From Ignelater luminosus (lineage: Eukaryota > Arthropoda > Insecta > Coleoptera > Elateridae), in NCBI GenBank assembly GCA_011009095.1, contig VTPC01089974.1, forward strand, positions 62,001 through 126,000: a stretch of 64,000 bases of DNA, read 5' to 3'. Below, piece after piece: positions 13,108-24,040 of the stretch. The stretch's first letter is position 1. The number at the start of each line of letters is the position of its first letter. A program made the position numbers and the translations under genes. Below the pieces are notes generated by a model, which was given only the letters and a program-made list of their open reading frames with translations, was not told the origin of the DNA and did no database searches.

Positions 13108-13116
13108 TGTTACGCC

Positions 13117-13246
13117 GAATTTACGGAAATGCTTAATGCATGTAAACGGCAAATTTTTGCCTATTTCACGAAATAAGCGCCGTGTTTGAAGATTACGTGA
13201 ATTGAGCAAATTTAATAGATATAGCTGCATATTTCATGAAATACGC
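13117..13246 (+). repeat. Left subterminal motif array of the Ginger element
   Basis: Five related 16-bp quasi-palindromes start at 13117, 13135, 13163, 13192 and 13231. Examples are ATTTCACGAAATAAGC and ATTTCATGAAATACGC. The spacings of 18, 28, 29 and 39 bp mirror those at the right end. They are likely transposase-binding sites (inference). Confidence 0.75.
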
Positions 13247-13449
13247 AAACTAATGATTTGATATGTACCAAAAAATAAAAGAGTTATAGAACGAGATTTA
13301 TTAGGATCTAAAAAGAAGATATATAAACTCGAAAAACAAAGTACATAAAGTTTATAAAGATCACAAACTTAAAAAAATAACATGAAACCTGAAAAAAACA
13401 TAAACTTTAAAATGGAAATAAATAAATGTGTAACGTTGTAACTAGATAT

Positions 13450-15313
13450 ATTTGATTTATTCGTGATTATTGCATGATTTACCAGCATGACATGCTGAAT
13501 TGCACAAATACTTATTTTTAACACATTTGCATTTTTTTTGTATTGCATTTCTGTGTACAATTGCACCTTTGATAGCCTTGTCCGATACCTACAGAATCCA
13601 TTCGAACGAAAGTTCTTATTTTGGATTCAATGTTAGGCACGTCACCGACTTAAATTTTGTTGAATCTGGTCGATTTTAAACAATTTCTCTCCATCCACGT
13701 ACTAATAATCCCATGCTTGGTTCCTACTTTAAATTTATCTTCATTTTCTTCTAGAATTACTCCAATAATAGATTTGGTGGATCTCCTCTTCCCCTATCGA
13801 ACTCGCTTATGCCTATAGTTAAAGAATAATGAAGAAGAAGAAATACCAAAAATTATCCCTTACCTATTAATACATTATCACCAATCGCTAATGATCCCAA
13901 TGTTTTGTTGGTCCTTTCCATCATTTTATTCGCTTGTCTTAATATATTAAGATGAGCGGTTTTTCTTAGCTTTAGAGCCGGATAATCCTTCTCGTGTTCA
14001 CTTTTGTGCCAATATGATCAGCTAGATCATCTTTATCTGGATGTTCTGCATTAGCAACAGGTACATTTTCTTTATCAATATGACCAGATAAATCGTTTTT
14101 ACCTAGCTCACTAATGCCTATAATAAATAAAACGCAAATAAATAACTAGCGCAAAGAAAATAACAAAATTACTTTCTGACACGCTTTCATCTACCATAAG
14201 TGTTTGTGGTAGAGAATCTAAACATGAAATAGGATTTTCATGAACATCTCCGGCTATTATTATTTCTGCTTGCTCTATAAGAGATTCAAAATTGTATGAT
14301 GCGTCACCAACTAAGGATTCGTCTGCAATATTATCTGTCTGCAGTAATCTTTCCATGTCTTCCTCTAATATTCCATTAGATATCGCTCTCAAAAACTCTT
14401 CTGGCACTTTAGAGAGTAATCGATGCTTTGGAATTTGCCCAAACATAGATTTATAAGGCTGCATTTTAATGGCTTCGTGATAGCTCGTGTTTATTGCCCA
14501 CTAAACATATTTTAAGCCTGTAGACCACGATGAAGTCTTGTTATCACGCATTCATGCAACTAATGAATCTTTTACACTGGCATTACTTCTTTCCTTGGCT
14601 TTGAGGATGTCTAGGTCTGCCATTTACAAGGACCAAGTCTTGCCAAAGAACTGCTAATTCTTTTATGATATTTGCAGTAAATTCTCTAACATTATCAGCA
14701 CATGAGGTGCCCCAAAATCAGAAAAGATGTTGAATAACTCTTCTGCCACTTCATCTGCTCGCTTAGAAGTCAAAGGTCGCAATAAACTGAATTTCGTTAA
14801 ATGTTCTTATAATGCAGTATATACCTGTATGGACCGTCAGGTAAACTTTGGAAATCAATTAAATCCATTTGTGCTCTTTGGTTCAAATCCTGGCTAATTA
14901 TTGGACGAACTACAATACCAGCTTGTGTAATTTTCTTACTTTTCTCTGTACAACGTTCGCACTGCTCTATATACCTTTTAATCACAGACATCGGAATATT
15001 TGCATAATGTTCTGCCACTTTTTTATACGTCTTCTTTTTCTCCCTTATGACCACAAGCTACGTGCAAATCTCGAATAACGTTAATTGCGTGATTCTTAGT
15101 TGTCATAATCCTGTTATCTTTAATATGGCTTACTTTTGTTACTCCTCCTAGGTTTGTTAAATTAAACGAACTTCTAATGTGATAAAATTGACGATTTTTA
15201 TTAATATTGGATTGTTTCTCATGTATTGCCTTTAAAATCTGCATTACTTCATTTTCATAATCTTTAGTCCATAACAGAGTTTTCTTATTATCTATTATTG
15301 CTATTTCAGCCAT
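13450..15313 (-). pseudogene. Ginger transposase remnant (KRBA2-like integrase)
   Basis: This would have been the transposase of the surrounding element, related to the integrases of LTR retroelements. In order on the minus strand it has an N-terminal region (from 15313), an HHCC zinc-binding module (HVACGHKGE, then CERC), and the integrase core beginning with DLIDFQ (first catalytic Asp, near 14850). A second-Asp region follows as DNVREF near 14690, then RPRHPQSQG near 14600. Next is PYKSMFG (about 14445), and finally a Cys-rich tail near 13480-13530 (CNSACHAGKSC) typical of this family. Several stops and frame changes interrupt it; the longest open pieces are 15023-15313, 14797-15054 and 14111-14464. 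Nearly the whole length is still recognisable. Confidence 0.85.
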
Positions 15314-15424
15314 ATTATATATTTCTTAAAACAAAACAGAACAAAAACACACTATCAACGTTTACCTCAGCGCACTAAAACATGACTAAAAAACAAACAT
15401 AACCTTTAATTCTGGGTTAGGCTC

Positions 15425-15575
15425 AATACGCGTAAAAAGCAAAGAATTACTTGCCGAATTCATGTAATAAGCAATATTTTGTATATTTTCACGGAATAAG
15501 CAAGGACATTACCGATTTCATGAACTAGGCCAAATATTGCGCAATACGTGTATTAGGCATTTCCGTAAATTCGGC
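15425..15575 (+). repeat. Right subterminal motif array of the Ginger element
   Basis: Six copies of the same 16-bp motif start at 15425, 15457, 15486, 15515, 15543 and 15560, for example TTTTCACGGAATAAGC and AATACGTGTATTAGGC. Read from the tip, the spacings are 17, 28, 29, 29 and 32 bp. The outermost copy is inside the perfect terminal repeat. Confidence 0.8.
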
Positions 15576-15581
15576 GTAACA

Positions 15582-18500
15582 TATATATAATCTGCATGTT
15601 TTAGAGAAGAATAGATCGTAAATTGAAAAAAGGCAGTATCGTATTTAATAGAATTTCCCAGCTTTGCCTGTCATTGGTCTGACAACATGAGGAAGCAAAT
15701 AAGTACCTTATTTCATCTAGAATCATGGGGAGTTGTTGGTACATAAAATTTTTTAATTAATCAGAGGCATTTATATAAAAGATCTCTCCATTCATGAAAT
15801 AAATGTTTTCATAATATAAAAAGATAAAATGAATTTTTATTGTGGTTTCTTACGTATATCAAAACTTAAATTAATTAGTAAATATTTATGTTAATAACCC
15901 TGTCGCAGACACAGATACACAACTAAAAAATTATGCAAAAAAGGCAAAGAGGAATCAGTTTCAAAATAATATTTTATCTTTCTTTTATACAAAATCAAAA
16001 CTAGAAAGCAATGAAACGTGACCTATTTTTTCTGATGCAGAACGGTTCCAAACATGTTTTTATTTCGTTTTGAAATGCCAGCACACATATATATCTGAAA
16101 ATTAATTACAAAAGTTGTTTATGTTAGGCACTGTAGAAGGTGAGATATAGCACGCTAGTAAACAGTGTGAAAATATCTTTTATAGATTTTTGATGTGAGC
16201 AATGACATGCAAATATCAATATCCCACCACGTACCACGTTTCCTGTTGTTTATGTATTCCATATCCTACAGCGGTAAATGTGCAGCTTAAAGCGATACAT
16301 ACAATCCTGAAACTTTTACGTTCAGAAACTCATAACATACTGGAATACAAAGCAAACAAAAAGTTACGTAAAACGTGGAAATATTTCTTTGAAAGTTTTA
16401 AAAAATTTTGTTTCTGGCAGCTATTTATTTGAACAGACAAGTGCAATATATTACTTTGTTTTGTGACAACGAGTTTCTTAAATTCTAATATTTGCGAATA
16501 AATACGAAAAATTCAAATTTTTGAAAATTTAGCTTTCTAAATCTTAGATTTCTTTGTAGCTATTAAGATTTTATGTTTTAATAGATAGCAAATTTATACA
16601 AGGTGTAAATAAATCACACCGACAAATCGATGACTAGACAAGTATCTTTTCAAATACATGGAATCTACAGTTAGTCGATCGTCTTGTTAGCTACGGAACT
16701 AGCAGCCTTTAAAGTTGCAAACAGACATATTAACCTTCGGATGTATTGTGGTGATTTATCAATATGTTAATCAATGTTATTTAAAAAAAGTTGCAGAGAG
16801 CCTTTCGAGTGTTTTCAAATTATTTCTAATTATACGGGGTGTATTCTACTTCTGAGACAAGTGGAGTCATAACCCATAAGTTTTTTTTCTTTCGACGTTA
16901 CGTGTCTCAACTATAGGGTTACACTCTGCATAATTAGAAGTAGTTTGTAACCTCAGTCACTAAGTTTGTGTTTTGTAAATCTAATTCCAAAACAAGTATG
17001 CATAACATAGATTTGAAGTGAGTGCATAGCAGGCTGCACAAAACCAGACTTGCACCTACCACCCTTAGACATATTGTAACCGTAATTTTATTAAATTGTA
17101 ATTAAGAAAAACAATCGTAGTAATAAACAAAAAAGCTGGGGTATCATTTTGTTGAGTGTCAGAACAAACAGCGAATTTCATTAGAGAATTCTGGAGCATT
17201 ACGGGTGTTTAGATAAACAATAATCAATAATATTAAATTTGGCCGCTGCATCACAAAGCAGATATATGCAAATCAGATTAGATCTATTAGCAATTTGTAA
17301 TCATGTCTATTCGGAATTAATGCATATCTTGCATTTATAGATCTTGCGACCAAAACCAACACCAGTATTGAGAACAGTCACAACTATAACGATCAAACCC
17401 TCAACCAAATCTGCCGCAATCGCTGTTAGTATCTGCTCAACATAGTGCAAAAATCATCTCATCAACAGGATCAAGAGCATCAGATTTTGGGTACCACTGT
17501 ATAAATAACACAGGTGGAATCCATTTTATATTTCGCGTCTCTTCACCGGGGCGCAATAATACAGCTGCCGTCCTATTTAGAAGCTCTAATTTTTTTGATC
17601 AAAACAACTTAAAATTGAAACTCATTGAATGTACATTATTTATTATATCTTTCATTGGAGTTTAAACTAAAACTTAAAACAAACTCTGTGAACTGAGGGC
17701 TAGTACTAGCCTAAATGCGTTTCCTTCCTACATTTTATTTTGATTTGCATTACAAAATTCATAAATACCGCTTAAAATTATAACATTAAGATTACTTAGC
17801 TAGGGAATCTTTATTCCTAATAAATGAGTTTCCATTAAGTTGTTAGTTACTTATTAACGACATTTAAACCTTTGTTTCCTAATTTTCAAAGGTATCAAAA
17901 AATCTTACAGTTAAATTAGGTGGTGCTTAACCAAAGACAGGTAAGCAAGTACAATTACCCGACACCTGAGCTCTCCGAAATATTGACGACCGTTCGCTAC
18001 ATAGTCTCACAATTTTGCTGACCTCATTAAAATAAAGCTTAATGAGAACATAAGAAAATAAAAGGATAAAAAAGTGGTTATAATATCTACAACTAGGATC
18101 TGTAAATAGAAAGACAATTGGCTGCTCATTAGTTTGTATTAGGCAGCTCAGTGTTTACAAATACAGGGCTTCAGCCCAAAAAACAGTAGATCGATAAGGT
18201 GACATCCGATATTCCGAAAATCATTCTAGAAAAGGTTTCTGATAATTTTAATCCACTAAGCACTGGGCTATGAATTAGAAGGGCTAACTAGTGCTGGAAA
18301 TAGCACAGGTACGGACTAGAATATTTAAGATCAAACCAATATAAATAGAATTGAATATTTAAAAAAAATGCTTGCATGAATGTACAGTAACAATATAGAC
18401 TAATAGCAAAAAAAGTGCACCTTGGGCATAGCTCTAAACAGCCATTTCTATTATCTAGCAGAAGCATTTCACAATATCGTAATATTACACCAAAATTGAT

Positions 18501-18846
18501 ATAGTTAGTTCATACTAAAAATCCAAAAACTTTTTATAGATCTTAAAAGCAAAATTGCAAATATGTAACATTTTTAATCGCTGTGTATTTTCATAATTAT
18601 TATTGTACTTTTAAAAACTGGTAATTAAAGTTCATCTTTGTAAAACTGTAAGTAGACTAACTTTGCTAAATTATATCCGTGCGTCTCCAAAAGTTACTGT
18701 AGAAATAGCACGTAAATAAGTTTATAACGTCGAAGTTAGTGAGTTTAGACCATCAGTCTCATTAATACCTTTTTGAACTAAGCAACAAATGAGAAGAAAA
18801 AAGTTATTAGAATACAGAAGATATTTTACTTAATTTTAAAACGTTG
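15582..18846. other. Gene-free stretch between two DNA transposons
   Basis: No coding region is supported. It holds one small inverted-repeat element at 16834-16929. Open frames such as 16202-16432 show no family motif. Confidence 0.5.
16834..16929. mobile_element. Small inverted-repeat element with TA-CGGGGTGTA end (MITE-like)
   Basis: The left end, TA followed by CGGGGTGTA, is inverted as TACACTCTG at the right, with further matching arms (GAGACA inside, TTCTAATTAT outside). The termini resemble the TA-CAGGGTG ends seen elsewhere in the window. It has no coding capacity. TA on the left and CA on the right would be a decayed TA duplication. Confidence 0.45.
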
Positions 18847-18884
18847 CACAGTGGCTCATTTCACGGAAAAGGCGGACAAAAATA
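18847..18884 (+). repeat. Transib left end, RSS-like
   Basis: The heptamer CACAGTG (18847-18853) is followed by a 22-bp spacer and ACAAAAATA (18876-18884). The heptamer is identical to the V(D)J recombination signal heptamer, and the A-tract resembles its ACAAAAACC nonamer. It is the expected transposase recognition end. Confidence 0.85.
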
Positions 18885-19137
18885 AAAAAAGATTTGGATT
18901 AAGATAATAATTGGTATTTAAGGGTTTTGAGGGTCGCTGATTATCAATTTGATATTATTTTTCCAAAATCCAAAATGGCGGACTTTTTTAATGAAAGAAT
19001 TCATTCATTCGGTAAAAATAAATTCATAAGGTTTTGAAGGTTATTAATTTTGAAAATAAGTAATATTCGCTGTTTTTAAAATTAATTTGAGAAAATAATG
19101 CATTGCAATTTATTATATAATAAATCGTTAACTATTC

Positions 19138-19885
19138 CTAATCGCTAGAATAAGTACAACCAGCTGTTGTGTCAGAGCTAACGTCAGAGTCGTCTGAAGA
19201 TTCAGCTATTGCGTGTGAATATGGAGTTAACAATAAATGTAGAGCCTTGGATGACAATGCTTTATATTTGTTTGGTGGTCTTAACCGCAAATTAGAAATT
19301 AGCGGATCTGATGACACAAGCAACCAATGCACAACATCTGTCGTGGTACTTTCCCTACAGCATTTTCGCCAATATCTTTCTCGGTATTTCTTGATGTCTT
19401 TGTTTCGCGATTCTTGAGCTTTCTCGGACAGTTGCCCAATTGGCAGGGGTGCCCATTCAACAATGAGGGGATCATGAATCAGTATTTCATGAATTGACGT
19501 AGGCATACAATACCATTGAAAACTTTCCACTAATATGTTCGCAGTATTCAGGCAATAATGTTTAAGAAGATCTACATTAACACCGAAACCGCATGAGAGA
19601 ACTTACACTATAATGTGAACGCGATAAAGTAACTTGATGTTCAAACCTAAAATTTTGGCTGACACAGATGAGTTTTCAAAAAACCGCCTAGCCGTATTAC
19701 TATCATTGCTGGTCCCAAATCTCCCCTCTTTTGGAGAATCAACAAAGAGTCCAAGTCGCATTTTGAAATCCTTTTGTATTGCCTGTTTCCGCCAGCCATT
19801 TTTTCGTACTCAGTTTATATCCTACGTGTAAAAAGTATTCCATAAAATGTATCTAAGCATGTGAAGTAGTTAAACCAAACTGAAC
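19138..19885 (-). pseudogene. Transib transposase C-terminal remnant (RAG1-like)
   Basis: This is the relic of a DDE transposase related to the catalytic core of RAG1. From the upstream side it reads LTTSHA...YKLSTKKW (about 19880-19810), KDFKMRLGLFVDSPKEG, GTSNDSNTARRFFEN (about 19690), CGFGVNVDLLKHYC, then the open piece 19138-19530. That piece has LPIGQLSEKAQESRNKD: the Glu at residue 40 of the frame, in QESRNK, aligns with the catalytic Glu in NESGNK of RAG1. HWLLVSSDPLI follows, as in the family. The region carrying the two catalytic Asp is missing and the upstream part is frame-broken, so no active enzyme can be made. Family assignment is by motif recognition and agrees with the CACAGTG ends. 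Confidence 0.85.
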
Positions 19886-20094
19886 ATTTTTCTCATCTAC
19901 TGGTAATGACATAACCTCATCATGTTTGTTAAATTGTTCAGATGTGGCTTGACATGTTAGATTTTGTCATTGTTACTATTTACATTGTCCGGCCAACTGC
20001 ACCGGAAATCAACGGTATTTGCTGAAAAAAGTAATAAATAGTTAAAAAAAAAAGTAATAAATTTAATCATTGAAAACTGACATTTAGCCAAACA

Positions 20095-20130
20095 GTTGGT
20101 TTCAATTTACAATTACACAATGAAACCAAC
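20095..20130. repeat. Short hairpin inside the Transib
   Basis: GTTGGTTTCA (20095-20104) is exactly inverted as TGAAACCAAC (20121-20130) with a 16-nt loop, in the non-coding right part of the element. Its role is unknown. Confidence 0.55.
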
Positions 20131-20656
20131 TTAACTGTCCCGATTCTACCGCGCGTCTCTTGGCTAGCCGTGCGTCGCATCGGGCGCCTCGTGGCAGAAG
20201 ATCTAGCAAAAAATCAAAACACTACACCATAAACTTCACCTTAAAATAATGTAGACCATCAAACTCGATCAAACTCACAACTATTTTTCTAATTTTCAAA
20301 AATATTAATGCTTAAAAATCAATAAAGAGTTACGTTTGACATCACTGTTTATACTCCGGAAAAACATAAAATTGTATTAAACAACTAATGGAAAACATTT
20401 TAGATACCTTCGACAACACTCTCCATTAATTTGGAGTGCAAAAAGTCACTGGAACTAAAATTAATAACACTTTAAACATCGCCTAAATTTACGCTAGGAA
20501 CGCGTGGCGAGAGCGTCGCACAGATGAGTCACTTTGACCACGCTCACACTTTATGTTTGCAGGCCCAACTGATCGTCTTTCCACAAGGATGTGCAGTTCT
20601 GCCTCCTTTATCAAATTTCGGGGTACTAAACATGAAACTGAGAAATTCAGTTTTTC

Positions 20657-20694
20657 AATTTTTGTCCGCCTTTTTCGGGGAATGGGCCACTGTG
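20657..20694 (-). repeat. Transib right end, RSS-like
   Basis: Read inward on the minus strand: CACAGTG, a 22-bp spacer, then ACAAAAATT. The layout is the same as the left end, with a few base differences in the spacer. Both ends therefore have the longer type of spacer, with no short/long pair. Confidence 0.85.
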
Positions 20695-21044
20695 CGCTGA
20701 TGTAATTTCCAGCGACACCGAAAGTTGAGTAAATGATCAGATAATAAATTTGATGGTGAAGTTGTACTAATCATTTTTTCGTATCTCTTCAAACAACAAA
20801 GACTTACCCTGTACGTTAAGATGTGACAAAAGTTTATTTGTTTAGAAATACATAATTATGTACAGTAGACTACCATGTTGCGAAATATGATGCATTGTGT
20901 TCTATTTAATATGCATCCTTTGATCAGTAAACAAATTTGTTACAAATAAATTCTGCCATGTTCCAAACAAATATTTGGAATAAATCCAAAAGTTCAAAAT
21001 GAAATTAAATAATATTTAGCTAGTGGCAAAGAATTTTTGTTATA

Positions 21045-21177
21045 CAGGACAATTGAAAAGTGTATCAATAACTTCTAAACTGAGAGTAATTCAACAAAAT
21101 GTCAGTAACAAAAACTGTTTATTCCATTATAAAAAATCTATCCTAGAAATTTGTCGGTGTTGTTTTGAAACACCCTG
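21045..21177. mobile_element. 133-bp element with TA-CAGG ends
   Basis: The left end is TA then CAGGACAATTG; the right end is CACCCTG then CA. Only the outermost bases match as inverted repeats, so this is either a very small decayed element or two unrelated ends. It has no coding capacity. Confidence 0.35.
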
Positions 21178-23029
21178 CATTCAAGAACACTAAAGGATTA
21201 GAGTTCGTCACCGGAATTCTAAACGGGAAAGTTACATAGTTATGTTTGCAAATGTTGTTTATAAATTAAAGGTCTGAGCACAAATTATACTGTTGTAGTA
21301 TGCGAATAATAGAAACAGTAATACAAAGTTGGAATAGAAGCATTAAAGGACTTCAAAAAAGATTAATTACGTATGTGCGTTTAAGAAAGCTCATTTATAG
21401 AGCTTATGTTCCTTTTCTATCAAGAAAAAATTTTAATAAAAAATATAATACACGCATACCTACCAGTATTTTATTTACGTTTTTATTTCATTTCCAACCT
21501 CACATAAAACCAAGCTCGATCGTGTAAAGATTTTTAACCACTCAATGTAATACTCAAGGGTAACTGAAATCGTTGTTGCAACATACGTATACCTTAATGT
21601 TCTGTTCGGTGACCCGGATTATTTGTCCGAGAATCCTTAGGGAATACAAATATGTCAAGAATAATCACGGCTTAACCATTTGTGAAAAGCATCTCTTGGG
21701 ATTTCCACGTATTGCTGTTAACTGAGAACTTTTCGATGATAAGCTATTGTTTCAAAAATCTCTTAACAAATAAATGTGTTTGCTAGGTGTAAATGATGCA
21801 AAGAATTTCTGTTTGTTATTCCGTCATACTATAATACACAAGTCTTTTTGTTTTCTTGGTATATTGTTTCCAGCATTTATTATATGGAATGGAATTGTTT
21901 TGACAGCTGTCGCCTCTGAGGAATATTTAAGTCGCTTTTGTACTATCTGCTTTCCTTTGTTGTTATGCACGGATATTTTTATATGTGTACATATAAAATA
22001 TTTATAACAGCCAAAGTAAAGTTTAAAATACAAAAATCAATTTTACTTGCAGAATACTTCAATACTCTTAATATAAAGCAGACATATACATATATTGCTC
22101 AATCGTAATCAAATTCCAGTCTCTGCAATGACAGTTAATAATAGTAGTTACATTTAATACAAACTACCCCAAAATGTTAAATATGAAAAGCACGAAATTC
22201 TAATAAATATTTAACTGAATTTAGCATGCTGGGGTACTATTCTCTGTACCAAACAAGTTTGGACTTCTGTCGCTTTCGTCTACACAAGAAACGAATCGCC
22301 TTTCAATTCCACCACTGTTTATCCTGCCTCTAAATGACAATGTAGTATGTATACAGGGTGTGCCAATGACTTGTAAACAAAGCTTAACATCGTTATTTAC
22401 AGAAACGTCAAAAGAAAGAAAGTCCCGCGAAATAATTTTCTTTGTGTTCTGATATTTTTTATGTTTCCTTACTTCCTTATTATTACATGGTGTCTACTAC
22501 TTGATGTATAAATGTTAACCCTATAGTCTTTTTGAATCTTGCAATACAGATCTACGATACATACATTTCCAGTTCTTGTAGGATAGAGTTCAATTTACAT
22601 ATGTCGGTGTTGTTATATGTCTTACGTGAATAGCAGGATTAATTGTCCTTTTCCTTCCATCCGGTTTAAATCTCGACGATTTTAGTTGTAACACGCAACA
22701 CAACACCGAGGAACCCCTGTCTGAGCAATGAAACAGTCATTAGGGTCACTTTTATAAATTATCTGTCCGAGTCTGTGTTGAATTCAAGATTCGTCATGTG
22801 ACTGTTAGTGTTTAGAGAAAATACAAATAAACTCTTATTTCATACAATTTTATAGTCACTTACTTGCATAATTTTAAAATATTTTTTAATTTATCTATTA
22901 TCGTCTTTCTTTAGTGAGTTTATTTTGATAATATTGGAACTTCACAATCAATCCTATAATAATTAAATGTACTGCATCTCTATTGATTTTCACAGTTAGA
23001 GCTACGTATAAACTGAATTCTGTCTGGCA

Positions 23030-23150
23030 ATGTACCACATCGCTTTTTCCTATCATTTCAATATAAAGAATATAATTCTGGGAACACTTGGGTTGGATAC
23101 TCTTTTTTATTAAACACAAGGTCAATTAGACAAAAAAAACAAAAAGAAAA
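23030..23150 (+). repeat. Dispersed copy of the 25.8-kb repeat
   Basis: This shares ATCATTTCAATATAAA, a TTCTGGGA block and an A-rich ACAAAAAGAAAAC tail with 25815-25925. The two are diverged copies of one repeat about 2.8 kb apart. Confidence 0.5.
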
Positions 23151-23639
23151 CAGAAAATGGCCTTGATATTCAATTATTATAGAATTGCACCTGATGATGG
23201 TTTTAAATATCCAACAAGTCAAAATATAAATGCTTATGTAGTACGACGCATAACTAAATAAATAAAAATCGTGAGAAGACTAATAGAAGTTTCGATATTT
23301 TATATTTTTCAGTTTTTTAGCATCTAATCCTACAATCAATCAGGGAAGTTATTAAAAATACGTATAAACAAAATTGTGATTGTAACACAGTAAATAAAGC
23401 GTAAAAGTGCATAAATTTTATATTAAATAGGAAAATTAAGTTATGAAGTTATTACAATTCAGTTACCTTTATTCAAAAGCACAATTTGCTGTTTTGTGAA
23501 ATTCTAAAAACCAATAATAAAAGTTACAAACTCAATTTAACTATGTAGGTCAAGTCTACTTATAACTCTTGTATTAATTACTGCTACCTACACAGTTATT
23601 TACTTTTAAAGATATTCATTGGAGCTTGCATATTCATCA

Positions 23640-24040
23640 AACATTAACATCCACACGGCGAGGCATTAATCTTCGTCCTTCCGCGAATTCGCACGTTTTC
23701 AATTAAATTTTGTGGGCACTACTGATCAAAGCAGTCCGTGTAGGAAGCCAGTCAATCAATTGCCACATTGAGTTCTATCATAGGCGCATCCATCTTGAAC
23801 TCATTGATCTGTAACCGTTTTCATCGCTCTTCTATTTGGGAAAATGTGGAGTGAAATGCGTCGAGCTTACAGCCGAATGGGTTCTGTATGTCAAGCCCGA
23901 GGCCGATATTTCTGCTGGCAGATCATTACGATACGAGACGAGGGAAGCTCGAAGGTTGAGTGCGTGCTGTTGCTGCTCTGCTGCAGCGCTTAGATAAGTA
24001 CAGTCGGAAATTGCTCTTAGATCCTCATGTGCCTGCATAA
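23640..24040. other. Less AT-rich, CpG-containing island
   Basis: This 400-bp patch is visibly richer in G, C and CpG than its neighbours. It has frames on both strands: 49 codons on plus (23844-23993) and 68 codons on minus (23832-24038). Neither matches a family I know. It could be a promoter or first exon of an unseen gene, an enhancer, or a repeat fragment. Confidence 0.3.

Larger units (their letters stand above)
13108..15581 (-). mobile_element. Ginger-type DNA transposon (integrase-like transposase)
   Basis: The element is 2,474 bp. Both ends start TGTTACGCCGAATTTACGG, and the first 25 bp match perfectly as inverted repeats (13108-13132 and 15557-15581). Similarity continues imperfectly for about 70 bp. 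TATA flanks both sides, consistent with the 4-bp duplication of Ginger elements, though the flanks are TA-rich and so ambiguous. The interior, on the minus strand, reads as a Ginger/KRBA2-like integrase transposase. Ends, size and coding content agree. The coding region is broken in several places, so this copy is not autonomous. Confidence 0.88.
18847..20694 (-). mobile_element. Transib transposon, internally deleted
   Basis: The element is 1,848 bp. Both ends begin CACAGTGG and are inverted repeats of about 37 bp with a few mismatches. The flanks are CGTTG (18842-18846) and CGCTG (20695-20699), which fit the 5-bp CG-rich duplications made by Transib with one change. The minus strand encodes the C-terminal part of a Transib transposase. 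Transib is the DNA-transposon superfamily from which RAG1 is thought to derive. At under 2 kb, with most of the transposase missing, it is a non-autonomous deletion copy. The right-hand 600 bp are non-coding and include a locally GC-rich patch at about 20145-20210. Confidence 0.92.
20695..23600. other. Gene-free stretch with small repeats
   Basis: No gene is supported. There is a small element at 21045-21177 and a lone TA-CAGGGTGTG terminus at 22352. The minus-strand frame at 22898-23125 overlaps a sequence repeated near 25.8 kb and is not a gene. Confidence 0.45.

Noticed and set aside
14869-15078. 69-codon plus-strand frame
   Set aside because: It is antisense to the Ginger transposase remnant.
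19169-19417. 82-codon plus-strand frame
   Set aside because: It is antisense to the Transib transposase remnant.
19138-19530. 130-codon frame as a host gene
   Set aside because: Its motifs, frame-broken upstream extension and CACAGTG ends show it is part of a Transib.
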